From NCBI GenBank assembly GCA_026398675.1, contig JAPLSK010000057.1, positions 1 to 6,633 of the forward strand: a stretch of DNA of 6,633 bases, written 5' to 3'. The notes under the pieces were generated by a model that did no database searches, was not told where the DNA came from, and saw only the letters and a list, made by a program, of their open reading frames with translations. The position numbers and the translations under genes are program-made. Of this stretch, positions 1 to 6,126 are shown in pieces. Origin of the DNA: a bacterium (lineage in GTDB: Bacteria > RBG-13-66-14). Positions within the stretch are counted from its first letter, which is position 1. Every line of letters starts with the position of its first letter.

Positions 1-644
1 ATCATTATCGGCGGGCCGCAGGTGACGACGAAGGCGTCCTTCGGGTCCAGGCCCACCTCCTCCATCACCGGGGGCACGAAGCCAATCTTGCCCTTCCAGT
101 CCGGGGTCTCGCCGCCGGGGTCCACGGTGAGGATGAGCTTCGCGCCTCTCTTGACCCACTCGTCGAACTCGCGCTTGTAGAGCAAGTCGCCGACGGAGCG
201 CGCGCCGTAGAGGATGGTGATGTCCTTGTAGTCCTTGCGGTTGTCCAGGACGAACCAGATGAGGCTGCGCAGGGGGGCGATGCCGATGCCGCCGCCGACG
301 ATGTGCAGGTTCTTCCCCTTCATGAGCTCGTAGGGGAAGTGGTTGCCGTAGGGGCCGCGGAAGCCGACGGGGTCTCCCGCGTTCCGGCGCGAGAGGCCGC
401 CGGTTACGCGCCCCACCTCCTTGAACGTGCACTCGATGAAACCTTTTCGCGTGGGGGAGCTGGCGATGCAGAAGGTGGACTCCCCCTCGCCGAAGGCCGA
501 GTACTCGCCGAACTGTCCCGGCTCGAAGGCGAACTTATCCCGGAGCTTCTCGTCGGCGAACTCGAGCCGGTAGGTCCGGGTATCGGGGGTCTCCTGGAAG
601 ATTTCCTTGATTTCCGCCAACAGGGGCGCGTAGACGTTGGGCAT
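1..644 (-). CDS. flxA: FAD/NAD(P)-binding oxidoreductase subunit, FlxA/HydG-like (partial, 3' end off-window)
   Basis: Ferredoxin-NADP reductase-fold subunit that would oxidise NADH (or NADPH) and feed electrons into the cytoplasmic Flx-Hdr complex. 214 codons are visible. Residues 1-105 form the FAD-binding barrel: RTYRLEF (23-29), PGQF (42-45), FCIASSP (58-64, in the place of the usual RxYS flavin motif), and GPYG (97-100). Residues 110-214 are the NAD-binding Rossmann part, with GGGIGIAPLRSL (117-128) and the TCGPP motif (208-212). The family normally continues for several dozen residues and ends in a [2Fe-2S] cysteine cluster; that part is beyond base 1. The ATG start is supported by AAGGA 8 bases upstream. 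It follows the ABC permease by 31 bases and is separated from its expected partner Fe-S subunits by that exporter pair. Sulfhydrogenase gamma or dihydroorotate dehydrogenase electron-transfer subunits are relatives, but the hdrA/mvhD context favours FlxA. Confidence 0.88.
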   Translation of the reverse strand, partial: MPNVYAPLLAEIKEIFQETPDTRTYRLEFADEKLRDKFAFEPGQFGEYSAFGEGESTFCIASSPTRKGFIECTFKEVGRVTGGLSRRNAGDPVGFRGPYGNHFPYELMKGKNLHIVGGGIGIAPLRSLIWFVLDNRKDYKDITILYGARSVGDLLYKREFDEWVKRGAKLILTVDPGGETPDWKGKIGFVPPVMEEVGLDPKDAFVVTCGPPIM

Positions 645-675
645 ATGCTCCGTCCTTTCGGGCGGTTTGTGAGCT

Positions 676-1490
676 TTACAAAAGTATGTCCTTACGCCGG
701 TAAACGAGGTGCGAGACCAGTACACAGAGCGCGGCGAGGCCGATGAAATAGGCCGCCCTCCACCAGCCGCCGCCGGACGCTCCGGCCATAATCTCGGTCT
801 GGACGAAGCGGAAGGGGCTTATAAATCCGATAGCCCTCGTGGATTCGGATACCCGTGAGAGCCCGCTGACGAAGTAGAATCCCAGGACGATTCCGAGGCA
901 CGCCCCGGTGACCGCGCGGGCCCGCTTCGCCAGGGCGGCGACGAGGAACCCCACCGCGCCGAAGGCCAGCATCAACAGCCAGGTCTGCCACGAGACGGTC
1001 AGGAAGGCGCCGACGTCGTACGGGGCGTCGGTAAAGGCCGCCAACAGGACGAGGCCGGCCAGGACCACGGCCAGATTGAGCCCGGTTACGAGCACCCCAG
1101 GGCCGCCATCTTCGAGTTGAGCACCTCGCCCCGCGTTACGGGCTTCGTCAGGAGGAACTCGGCCGTCTTCTCCGTCTCCTCGCGGGCGACGAGCCCCGCG
1201 CCCAGAAGAATCGCCACGATGCTGCCCAGGAGCATGGTGTAGACCGCGTTGTAGGTCACGTAGTAGCCCAGCACGCTGGTCATGTTCTCCATGTTCACGC
1301 CGAAGGTGGTCAGCATCCCCTTGAAGAAGGGATTCTTGAAGAAGGAGTCCAGTTGCTCGAAAACCCCGCTCCCGATCACCACCGGGTAGAAGAACATCAT
1401 GAAGGTGTTCAGTCCGACCAGGACCGCGCACCAGATGAGAATCCCCCGCCGGTGCCGCCGCAGCTCCATGAAAAAGATGTTCGCGTTCAA
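676..1490 (-). pseudogene. ABC-2 type transporter permease, disrupted by a single-base frameshift
   Basis: Membrane half of an ABC-2 exporter. The first frame (from 1490) gives about 131 good residues beginning MNANIFFMELRRHRRG, a typical start for this family, then runs into a stop shortly after MAALG. The second frame continues with VLVTGLNLAVVLAG to the stop at 676-678. Joining them at the four-C run 1095-1098 (GGGG in the coding strand) by adding one G restores a 271-residue protein. It then shows six hydrophobic segments, near residues 16-39, 80-107, 135-152, 162-182, 185-205 and 240-260, and ends in the common YRRKDILL tail. The start codon is TTG, overlapping the ATPase stop as TTGA, which implies coupled translation. 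Substrate cannot be read from sequence. The break may be a real inactivating deletion or a homopolymer error in the assembly. Confidence 0.85.
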
Positions 1491-2437
1491 CCTTCCCCGC
1501 CCTCTTTAAGGGAAGGCAAGGGGTTTAAACCCCTTGTCTCCTCCTCTTTGTAGAAGTGGAGGAAGATTTCCTCGAGGTCCGGTTCCTCGAGGGTCACGTC
1601 GTTGACCGGCATGCCCGCCAGAAGCGCGAGGAGGTCTCCCGGGCGCCCGTCGAAGAGAAAGCGGCAGTCGCGGTCCTTCACCTCGAAGTCGTGCACGCCC
1701 TCGACGTCGAACGCGCCGGGCTCCGGGGCGGCGCCTAAGCTCAGACGGACTTTCTTGAGCTGCTTCCGGCGCAGGGAGCTGATCTCCTCGACGCCGACGA
1801 CCCGGCCCCCTTTGAGAATCGCCACCCGGCCGCAGATTTTCTGCACTTCGGAGAGAACGTGGGAGGAATAGAAGACCGTCGTCCCCCGGGCGTTCTCCTC
1901 GCGCAGCGTCTCGGTGAGTCGGGCCTGGATGAGGGGGTCCAGGCCGCCGGTCGGCTCGTCCAGGATCAACAGCTCCGGCGAGTGGAGGAGCGCCGCCAGG
2001 ATGGCCACCTTCTTCTTGTTGCCCAGGGAGAGATCGGCGAATCTGCGCGCGAGGTCCACATTGAACGCCTCCGCCAGATTCACGGTCCGTTTCCGGTTCT
2101 CCATACCGTAAAAGCGGGCCGAGTAGGCCAGAAGCTCTCCCACCCTCAGGCGGTCGTAGTAGTTCACCTCCGCGGGCAGATACCCGACGCGCCTTTTTAT
2201 CGCTTTCGCGTCCCGAACGATGTCCAGGCCGAAGATTCTCCCCTCGCCGCGGGTCGGGCACAAAAGGGACAACAGGGTGCGGATGGTGGTGGACTTGCCG
2301 GCGCCGTTGGGGCCGATGAAACCGAAGATTTCCCCCGGCTCCACCTCCAGGTCCACGTCCTCGATGCCCCGCGTCTTTTTGTAAAACTTGGTCAGGCCGC
2401 GGGTCTCTATCGCGAAACGGTGAGCGGTGTCCGTCAC
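1487..2437 (-). CDS. ABC transporter ATP-binding protein (ABC-2/CcmA-type exporter ATPase)
   Basis: Nucleotide-binding subunit that would energise the adjoining membrane permease. 316 residues: Walker A GPNGAGKST (42-50), the GYLPAE segment that takes the Q-loop position in this subfamily (85-90), signature LSLGN (136-140) followed by KKK, Walker B ELLILDEP (155-162), D-loop GGLDP (164-168) and switch histidine H193 in SSHVLSE. The regulatory C-terminal part ends in PDLEEIFLHFY (286-296), which is where such proteins usually finish. The last 16 residues or so (TRGLNPLPS...) are encoded by the palindromic repeat at 1491-1536 and look acquired. Start is GTG with AAGGG 6 bases upstream. There are 60 bases between the preceding Fe-S gene and this start. 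Same-strand placement suggests co-transcription with the redox genes, but an exporter is not a known part of the Flx-Hdr complex. Substrate unknown. Confidence 0.93.
   Translation of the reverse strand: MTDTAHRFAIETRGLTKFYKKTRGIEDVDLEVEPGEIFGFIGPNGAGKSTTIRTLLSLLCPTRGEGRIFGLDIVRDAKAIKRRVGYLPAEVNYYDRLRVGELLAYSARFYGMENRKRTVNLAEAFNVDLARRFADLSLGNKKKVAILAALLHSPELLILDEPTGGLDPLIQARLTETLREENARGTTVFYSSHVLSEVQKICGRVAILKGGRVVGVEEISSLRRKQLKKVRLSLGAAPEPGAFDVEGVHDFEVKDRDCRFLFDGRPGDLLALLAGMPVNDVTLEEPDLEEIFLHFYKEEETRGLNPLPSLKEGGEG
1491..1536. repeat. Compound inverted repeat: 20-bp perfect palindrome beside a 7-bp-stem hairpin
   Basis: Bases 1517-1536 are a perfect palindrome centred on TTTAAA (arm CAAGGGGTTT). 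Directly next to it, GGGAAGG (1510-1516) pairs with CCTTCCC (1491-1497) across a 12-base loop. The element ends exactly at the permease start codon and covers the last codons and most of the intergenic junction of the ATPase. The same GGGAAGG/CCTTCCC arms occur at 6075-6097. It looks like a dispersed REP-like element that landed at the gene junction, but copy number elsewhere cannot be seen. Confidence 0.7.
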
Positions 2438-2497
2438 GTGACCCTTAATCCCGACCGGTTTCTCGTCGTGGTGAGTCGGAGCCGCAGTTTCGAGCCT

Positions 2498-3547
2498 CTA
2501 TTCCCCGAGCTCGGCCACGGCGGCCATGACCTCGGTGATGTCCTGGCCGACGGGGCAGACGCGGATGCAGCGCCCGCATCCGACGCAGCCGGGCAGGTTC
2601 CACTTGTCCAGGAAAATCTTGAACTTGCAGGTGAAGCGGTTGCGCCAGCGGAGGGGCTGGCGTTCGCGCGGGTTGTGGCCCGAGGCGTGGAGGGTGAAGT
2701 GATCGAACTGGCATGCGTCCCAGTTCTTCTTGCGCTCGCCGGCGCCCAGCTTGCCCTCGTCCACGATGTCGAAGCAGTGGCAGGTGGGGCAGACGTAGGT
2801 GCAGGCGCCGCAGGAGAGGCAGCGGAAAACCAGCTTCGGCCACTTCTCGGAGTCGTAGTTGGAGTAGTCGTCGAGCCAGGGCTTGATCCGCTCCGGGGCC
2901 TCGGTGAGGTCGTGGCGCAGGTCCTTGTAGGCCTTCTCGATGGCCTTGTCGCGCAGGGCGCGGTCGGGCGCCGGGGCGAATATCTTCTCGTGCTTGGCCA
3001 AAAGCTCCTCGCCCTTGGCGCTGCCGGTCTCGACGTAGTAGCCGTCGTCGGCGAGGGGGGTCAGGAGGATGTCCGCGCCCTCGACGCCGTCGGGCCGTCC
3101 GCCGGTGGAGGTACAGAAACAGGCGTCGTCGGCGGCGGTGCAGCTCACGGCAACGATGATCGTGGCGGCGCGCCTCTTCAGATAAAAGTCGTCCTCGTAC
3201 TCCCCCGCGAAGACCGCGTCCAGGCTCTGCATGCCGCGGGCGTCACAGGGCCGGGCGCCGAGAATCACCGTGGGCGGGTACACGTCGAGGAGGAGGTCGC
3301 GGACCCGCGTCTGGGTTGCATCGTAGTCGAAGGCGAGAATCGGCTCGGTCCGGGCGAAGATGAAGTCCTTGGCGGAGTTGGCGGTGGCGACGTACCCGGT
3401 CTCGTAGTCCTCCATCGAGGAGAGCTCGGCGAATACGACTTCGTCGCCCCGCGGAGACCGCGTCTTCCTCGGCCCGACGATGCGGTAGTTGTCGCCCGCG
3501 AGCGCCTGGAAGAGGTCGTTCAGTTCCCGCAGCTTGCCCTCGCGCAT
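2498..3547 (-). CDS. 4Fe-4S dicluster protein, AsrA/HydB-like Fe-S subunit of the Flx complex
   Basis: Electron-wiring subunit, 349 residues, expected in the cytoplasm between the FAD/NAD subunit and the MvhD/HdrA part. It resembles anaerobic sulfite reductase subunit A and sulfhydrogenase beta proteins. The N-terminal 240 residues carry GARPCDARG (97-105) and a SC...CFC pattern (C136, C143, C145), both typical of that family. The C-terminal ferredoxin part has C243, C246, C249, C253-P (plus C256 and C258) and C321, C324, C327, C331-P, enough for two [4Fe-4S] clusters. I chose the ATG at 3547 because GAGG lies 6 bases upstream; an upstream extension of 58 residues is in frame but is translated repeat. 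It probably corresponds to FlxB or FlxC; I am not certain which letter applies, so no symbol is given. Confidence 0.9.
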   Translation of the reverse strand: MREGKLRELNDLFQALAGDNYRIVGPRKTRSPRGDEVVFAELSSMEDYETGYVATANSAKDFIFARTEPILAFDYDATQTRVRDLLLDVYPPTVILGARPCDARGMQSLDAVFAGEYEDDFYLKRRAATIIVAVSCTAADDACFCTSTGGRPDGVEGADILLTPLADDGYYVETGSAKGEELLAKHEKIFAPAPDRALRDKAIEKAYKDLRHDLTEAPERIKPWLDDYSNYDSEKWPKLVFRCLSCGACTYVCPTCHCFDIVDEGKLGAGERKKNWDACQFDHFTLHASGHNPRERQPLRWRNRFTCKFKIFLDKWNLPGCVGCGRCIRVCPVGQDITEVMAAVAELGE

Positions 3548-3551
3548 GGTT

Positions 3552-3558
3552 TCCCTCT
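3552..3558 (-). promoter_or_regulatory. Ribosome binding site AGAGGGA of the AsrA-like gene
   Basis: Reads AGAGGGA on the minus strand, 4 bases from the ATG at 3547 (GAGG itself 6 bases away). It decides the start: the longer in-frame reading up to 3721 passes through hairpin repeats and lacks a family-like N-terminus. Confidence 0.7.
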
Positions 3559-3587
3559 GGTTAAGATGACGTTGGTCTATCCCTCGT

Positions 3588-3650
3588 AGGGGCGGGGCTC
3601 TGTCCCCGCCCGCGGGCGACCGCAGAGGACTTGTCCTACGGGTCGCCCCC
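3588..3650. repeat. GC-rich double-hairpin intergenic repeat
   Basis: GGGCGGGG (3590-3597) pairs with CCCCGCCC (3604-3611) across 6 bases. GGGCGACC (3614-3621) pairs with GGTCGCCC (3641-3648) around 19 bases that themselves hold a small AGGA/TCCT hairpin (3626-3637). Two adjoining perfect 8-bp stems with GTAGGGGCGGGG-type sequence are characteristic of dispersed intergenic repeats in GC-rich genomes. Family assignment is from recollection, not from a search. Confidence 0.65.
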
Positions 3651-3702
3651 ACACCTTTCGGGCAGTCATCCCCGCGTCCGCTACCGGATAAACTCCTCGG
3701 CG
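3650..3702. repeat. 53-bp direct repeat, copy 1 (relic of the 3' end of the upstream Fe-S gene)
   Basis: Matches 3744-3796 at 52 of 53 bases; the single difference is A3664 against G3758. On the minus strand it encodes the same last residues (AEEFIR) and TAG stop as the true gene end, but here they are detached from any gene. The offset between copies is 94 bases. Confidence 0.9.
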
Positions 3703-3719
3703 GCAGCGCGGGGCGCTGC
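3703..3719. repeat. Perfect 7-bp-stem hairpin between the direct repeats
   Basis: GCAGCGC (3703-3709) and GCGCTGC (3713-3719) flank a GGG loop. It starts at the first base after direct-repeat copy 1, in the 41-base segment that separates the two copies. No T-run follows on either strand, so it is not a standard intrinsic terminator. Confidence 0.7.
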
Positions 3720-3743
3720 ACCCCTGTATCGCGACGAGAAGGT

Positions 3744-3796
3744 CACACCTTTCGGGCGGTCATCCCCGCGTCCGCTACCGGATAAACTCCTCGGCG
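3744..3796. repeat. 53-bp direct repeat, copy 2 (contains the real 3' end of the Fe-S gene)
   Basis: Covers the final codons and TAG stop (3775-3777) of the Fe-S protein encoded at 3775-4650 plus 31 bases downstream of it. It is the likely parent of copy 1, because here the coding frame continues into the intact gene. Confidence 0.9.
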
Positions 3797-4650
3797 TCTT
3801 TTTCGGTGTAGGTGGTCAACGGCGGACGGGCCTCGGGGTCCAGGCCGGCCACGTAGCCGAAGCGCTCGCCGACGATTTTCCGCAGGTGCTGGTTCAATAA
3901 ATCCAACGGGATGCCCACGGGGCAGGCCCGCTGGCACTCGCCGCAGCCGATGCAGCGCCCGGCCAGGTGGAAGGCCCGCACGATGTTCCAGCTCCAGTTC
4001 CCGAGCTCGTGGCCCGACGTGGGAACCCACTGGGGCTGGTTCGAGTCGGCGATGCACCGCTCGCAGGAGCACAGGGGGCACGCCGCGCGGCAGGCGTGGC
4101 ACCGGATGCACTTTGCTAACTCCTCGCGCCAGAAGGCGTAGCGCTCCTCCCGGGTTTTTCCGGCCAGCTCCGCGGCCTGTTCGCTAGGGCGATACTCCGT
4201 GAGCGCCGGGTCCTCGGGGATGTCGCCGACAACGTGGGCCGTGTTCTTCGGCCGGTGGACGTCGCAGACGGAGCACTTGAAGGGACGCTCGCCGTCGGCG
4301 TCGTCGTGGCCCGGAAGCACGCCGGAGCAGCAGACGCCGATGAGGGTGACGGAGCCCGGGTCGAGCTGGGCCTCCTGGATGAGCCCCACGGCGGCCTTGG
4401 CGTCGCAGCCCTTCAGCACGACCGCCGGCTTGGAGAACTCGGCCATCAGGAGCTTGTAGCGCTTGTTCAGATACCCGGCGAGGTTGTTCAGGCAGCGCTC
4501 GTCGAAGACGAGTTGCTCCACGTCCGCCGGGTCGGTGATGAAGACCGGCGCCCGCCGCCGCTCGTCGTGGTGCTTTCCGTAGCCGATGACGACGTCGGCC
4601 TCGCCGGATTCGAGGAGCTTTTTCGCCAGCTCGCGCAGCTTTGTTTCCAT
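3775..4650 (-). CDS. 4Fe-4S dicluster protein, second Fe-S subunit of the Flx complex
   Basis: Cytoplasmic electron-transfer subunit, 291 residues. The N-terminal 160 residues hold VLKGCDAKAAVGL (78-90), GVCCSG (105-110; C107, C108) and CSVCDVHRP (126-134), a layout recalling the FrhB-like half of related hydrogenase subunits. The ferredoxin part has C181, C184, C187, C191-P followed by extra cysteines C194, C196, C199, and a second set C233, C236, C239, C243-P, so two [4Fe-4S] clusters are expected. The ATG start lies 4 bases after the stop of the MvhD-like gene, and AGGTAAGGA just ahead of it spans that stop (translational coupling). A TTG 42 bases upstream is in frame but would overlap the previous gene and is less likely. 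It would be FlxC or FlxB; the letter is uncertain. Its 3' end has been duplicated downstream. Confidence 0.9.
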   Translation of the reverse strand: METKLRELAKKLLESGEADVVIGYGKHHDERRRAPVFITDPADVEQLVFDERCLNNLAGYLNKRYKLLMAEFSKPAVVLKGCDAKAAVGLIQEAQLDPGSVTLIGVCCSGVLPGHDDADGERPFKCSVCDVHRPKNTAHVVGDIPEDPALTEYRPSEQAAELAGKTREERYAFWREELAKCIRCHACRAACPLCSCERCIADSNQPQWVPTSGHELGNWSWNIVRAFHLAGRCIGCGECQRACPVGIPLDLLNQHLRKIVGERFGYVAGLDPEARPPLTTYTEKDAEEFIR

Positions 4651-4654
4651 GTCC

Positions 4655-5173
4655 TTACCTGGAGAGGTTGTGGTAGTCGGTGTGCGGCCCAAGCTCCCGC
4701 ACCTTGTCCGTCACTTCGTTGATGACCTTGACCCACTTGACGCCCTCGGCCGCCGAGACCCAGGAGAACTGGAGCCTATTCAGGTCCAGGCCGAGGAAGG
4801 TGAAGAGTTCGCGGAAGACGGTCCAGCGCCGCCGGGCGTGGTAATTCCCCGTGCTGTAGTGGCAGTCGCCGGGGTGGCAGCCCGAGACCAGGACGCCGTC
4901 GGCCCCGTTCTCGAAGGCCTTGATGATGAAGAGCGGGTCTATGCGCGCCGAGCACGGCAGCTTGATGACGCGGACGTTCGCCTGGTACTTCATGCGGCTG
5001 GTGCCCGCCAGGTCCATGCCCAGGTAGGTGCACCAGTTGCAGACGAAGGCGACGATGCGCGGCTCCCACTTCCCGGAGGGTTCGGGTTTTTCCGTCTTCT
5101 CCAGGGGGACGGCCGTTTCCTCGATGACCAGCTCGTCGGCGGTCTTGGTGGTCAGGACTTCCTTTTGCGCCAC
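4655..5173 (-). CDS. flxD: MvhD/FlxD-like hydrogenase iron-sulfur subunit ([2Fe-2S])
   Basis: 172 residues. MvhD-family proteins carry a [2Fe-2S] cluster and hand electrons from a hydrogenase or dehydrogenase module to HdrA. The family motifs are clear: CNWCTYLGMDLAG (45-57), NVRVIKLPCSARIDP (66-80), GADGVLVSGCHPGDCHY (90-106), then GNYHARRR (109-116). The conserved cysteines are C45, C48, C74, C99 and C104. Many relatives read PCSGR where this one has PCSAR, a mild variation. The first 35 residues, rich in T, E and K, are a variable N-terminal extension before the conserved core. The start is GTG, fixed by AAGGAG 7 bases upstream. In this family the gene normally lies directly beside hdrA; here it is separated from it by about 1 kb containing a foreign-looking gene. 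Confidence 0.93.
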   Translation of the reverse strand: MAQKEVLTTKTADELVIEETAVPLEKTEKPEPSGKWEPRIVAFVCNWCTYLGMDLAGTSRMKYQANVRVIKLPCSARIDPLFIIKAFENGADGVLVSGCHPGDCHYSTGNYHARRRWTVFRELFTFLGLDLNRLQFSWVSAAEGVKWVKVINEVTDKVRELGPHTDYHNLSR

Positions 5174-5180
5174 GGGGTAA

Positions 5181-5186
5181 CTCCTT
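5181..5186 (-). promoter_or_regulatory. Ribosome binding site AAGGAG of the MvhD-like gene
   Basis: A consensus AAGGAG on the minus strand, 7 bases ahead of the GTG at 5173. It is the best Shine-Dalgarno sequence in the window and selects GTG as the start. It lies within the 25-base gap after the stop of the MuF-like gene. Confidence 0.8.
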
Positions 5187-5198
5187 GTTATCCTTCTT

Positions 5199-6074
5199 TT
5201 AATCTTTTTGATTTCTACGTGACTCGTTGTATTCAGCTTGTTCTGTGTTTATCCCAATCAGCCAAGCTGGCTTGTTCGGGGATGCCGCCAGCTCTGCCTC
5301 ACTCATCGGAAGGCGCGGCCCTGGCGGCCCGTACATGAGGTTGTGTTTGATGAAGACGTGCCGACAGTGAGGGTGCCCTGGGCAGCAAGGCCACCATAAT
5401 TTGTGATAATCTCTTTTTCTTTTTGTGCCCTCTTTGGTTAAACATCTATGACGCCCAACATTTGACTTTCCTATCCATACCGCTTGTTCCGCGTATTTAT
5501 CTTCTATCCGGTCGTCTACCATCGGATTGGATACAATAAGAAATACCTTGTGTTCGAGTTTGCTAGCGCACCAGTCACAGGCACCGGCTACTTGAGGACA
5601 AGTTACGTAATTGCCCGGTCCAACCCGTAGTAGGTAAGAGTAATTTGAGATTCTGGCGGTCTCGGTAAGCGCGATTCGCCGCCAGTCGCGTTGAAGGCTC
5701 TTAAAGTTGTGATAAAGCTCACTTTCAAGCTTTCGGCATCCCCATTCGTCTTGGATTGATTTACATATTATTTCTTTCATTCTTTTTCTCGTATCTTTAT
5801 CAATATCTGTAACACATTTTGCAGCATATTCCTCGGCAATGATGAGCCTGCTTTCCTTCTCCCTTCCATGCCACTTATCTTTGGCTTTAATTGTATTAAA
5901 GAACTCTTCATAGGTCGGAACATTGTCTTTATTTTCGAGAATTAGTTTGGTTAGGTGTTCACGTACACGAGATGCTTCAGGTCCATCCGCGTTTTTTCCG
6001 TAGTGTAGTTTGATCAGCTCCTCTAGTGAGTTCAGTATCTCTTGGGTTGAAGGTCTTTCCTTCATATTATGCAT
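5199..6074 (-). CDS. Putative phage head-morphogenesis (MuF / SPP1 gp7-like) protein inserted in the redox operon
   Basis: 291 residues from the ATG at 6074. The N-terminal 130 residues are charged and probably helical. Then come DWRRIALTETARISN (130-144), a cysteine cluster C159, C166, C169 in CDWCASKLEHKVF, GKSNVGR (202-208), and a WWPCCPGHPHCRH motif (227-239). The order of TE motif, CxxC, NxGR and HPxCR matches what I know of the minor head protein domain of Mu gpF/SPP1 gp7 type phages, where cysteines and histidines bind a metal. The gene is far more AT-rich than its neighbours (5761-5820 has 13 G or C in 60) and differs in codon use, so transfer is likely. No capsid, portal or terminase gene is next to it. 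An upstream in-frame extension to 6272 is translated repeat plus HdrA antisense frame and is rejected. The role in the host is unknown. Confidence 0.6.
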   Translation of the reverse strand: MHNMKERPSTQEILNSLEELIKLHYGKNADGPEASRVREHLTKLILENKDNVPTYEEFFNTIKAKDKWHGREKESRLIIAEEYAAKCVTDIDKDTRKRMKEIICKSIQDEWGCRKLESELYHNFKSLQRDWRRIALTETARISNYSYLLRVGPGNYVTCPQVAGACDWCASKLEHKVFLIVSNPMVDDRIEDKYAEQAVWIGKSNVGRHRCLTKEGTKRKRDYHKLWWPCCPGHPHCRHVFIKHNLMYGPPGPRLPMSEAELAASPNKPAWLIGINTEQAEYNESRRNQKD

Positions 6075-6097
6075 GGGAAGGATTACCTCGCCTTCCC
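6075..6097. repeat. Inverted repeat around the ribosome binding region of the MuF-like gene
   Basis: GGGAAGG (6075-6081) and CCTTCCC (6091-6097) form a 7-bp stem with a 9-base loop. On the minus strand the loop holds GAGG, the only Shine-Dalgarno-like sequence ahead of the ATG at 6074 (11 bases away). The arms equal those of the hairpin at 1491-1516. Confidence 0.55.
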
Positions 6098-6126
6098 GCG
6101 GGCAGGGGTGGACATTTTTCGCTAAC

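Larger units (their letters stand above)
3548..3774. other. Gene-free 227-bp leader between the two Fe-S dicluster genes
   Basis: This spacer is unusually long for the operon, since the neighbouring flxD-like and Fe-S genes are only 4 bases apart. It holds no plausible gene. It contains, from 3588 upward, two strong hairpins, a 53-bp duplicate of the end of the upstream Fe-S gene, and a third hairpin (3703-3719). In the transcript these would lie just ahead of the AsrA-like gene and could slow or partly terminate transcription or protect mRNA ends, though no U-tract follows any of the stems. Confidence 0.75.

Noticed and set aside
1095..1098. Programmed ribosomal frameshift in the permease
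   Set aside because: The site (CTGGGGTGC) lacks a usual slippery heptamer, and ABC-2 permeases are not known to use frameshifting; a deletion or sequence error is simpler.
1517..1536. Operator or transcription-factor site
   Set aside because: The perfect palindrome lies inside a coding end in the middle of a gene pair and adjoins another inverted repeat, which fits a dispersed repeat better than an operator.
2433..2442. 10-bp palindrome GTCACGTGAC over the ATPase start codon
   Set aside because: A single short palindrome is expected by chance in a GC-rich 6.6-kb window and there is no second copy to support a regulatory site.
1859..3589. 576-codon plus-strand open reading frame
   Set aside because: It lies antisense to the ABC ATPase and the AsrA-like gene, is dominated by V, G, A, E and L with no recognisable domain, and crosses an intergenic gap; it is a by-product of high GC in the real genes.
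3548..3721. 58-residue N-terminal extension of the AsrA-like Fe-S protein
   Set aside because: It is in frame but consists of translated hairpin repeats; a good ribosome binding site and a family-like N-terminus are present at the ATG at 3547.
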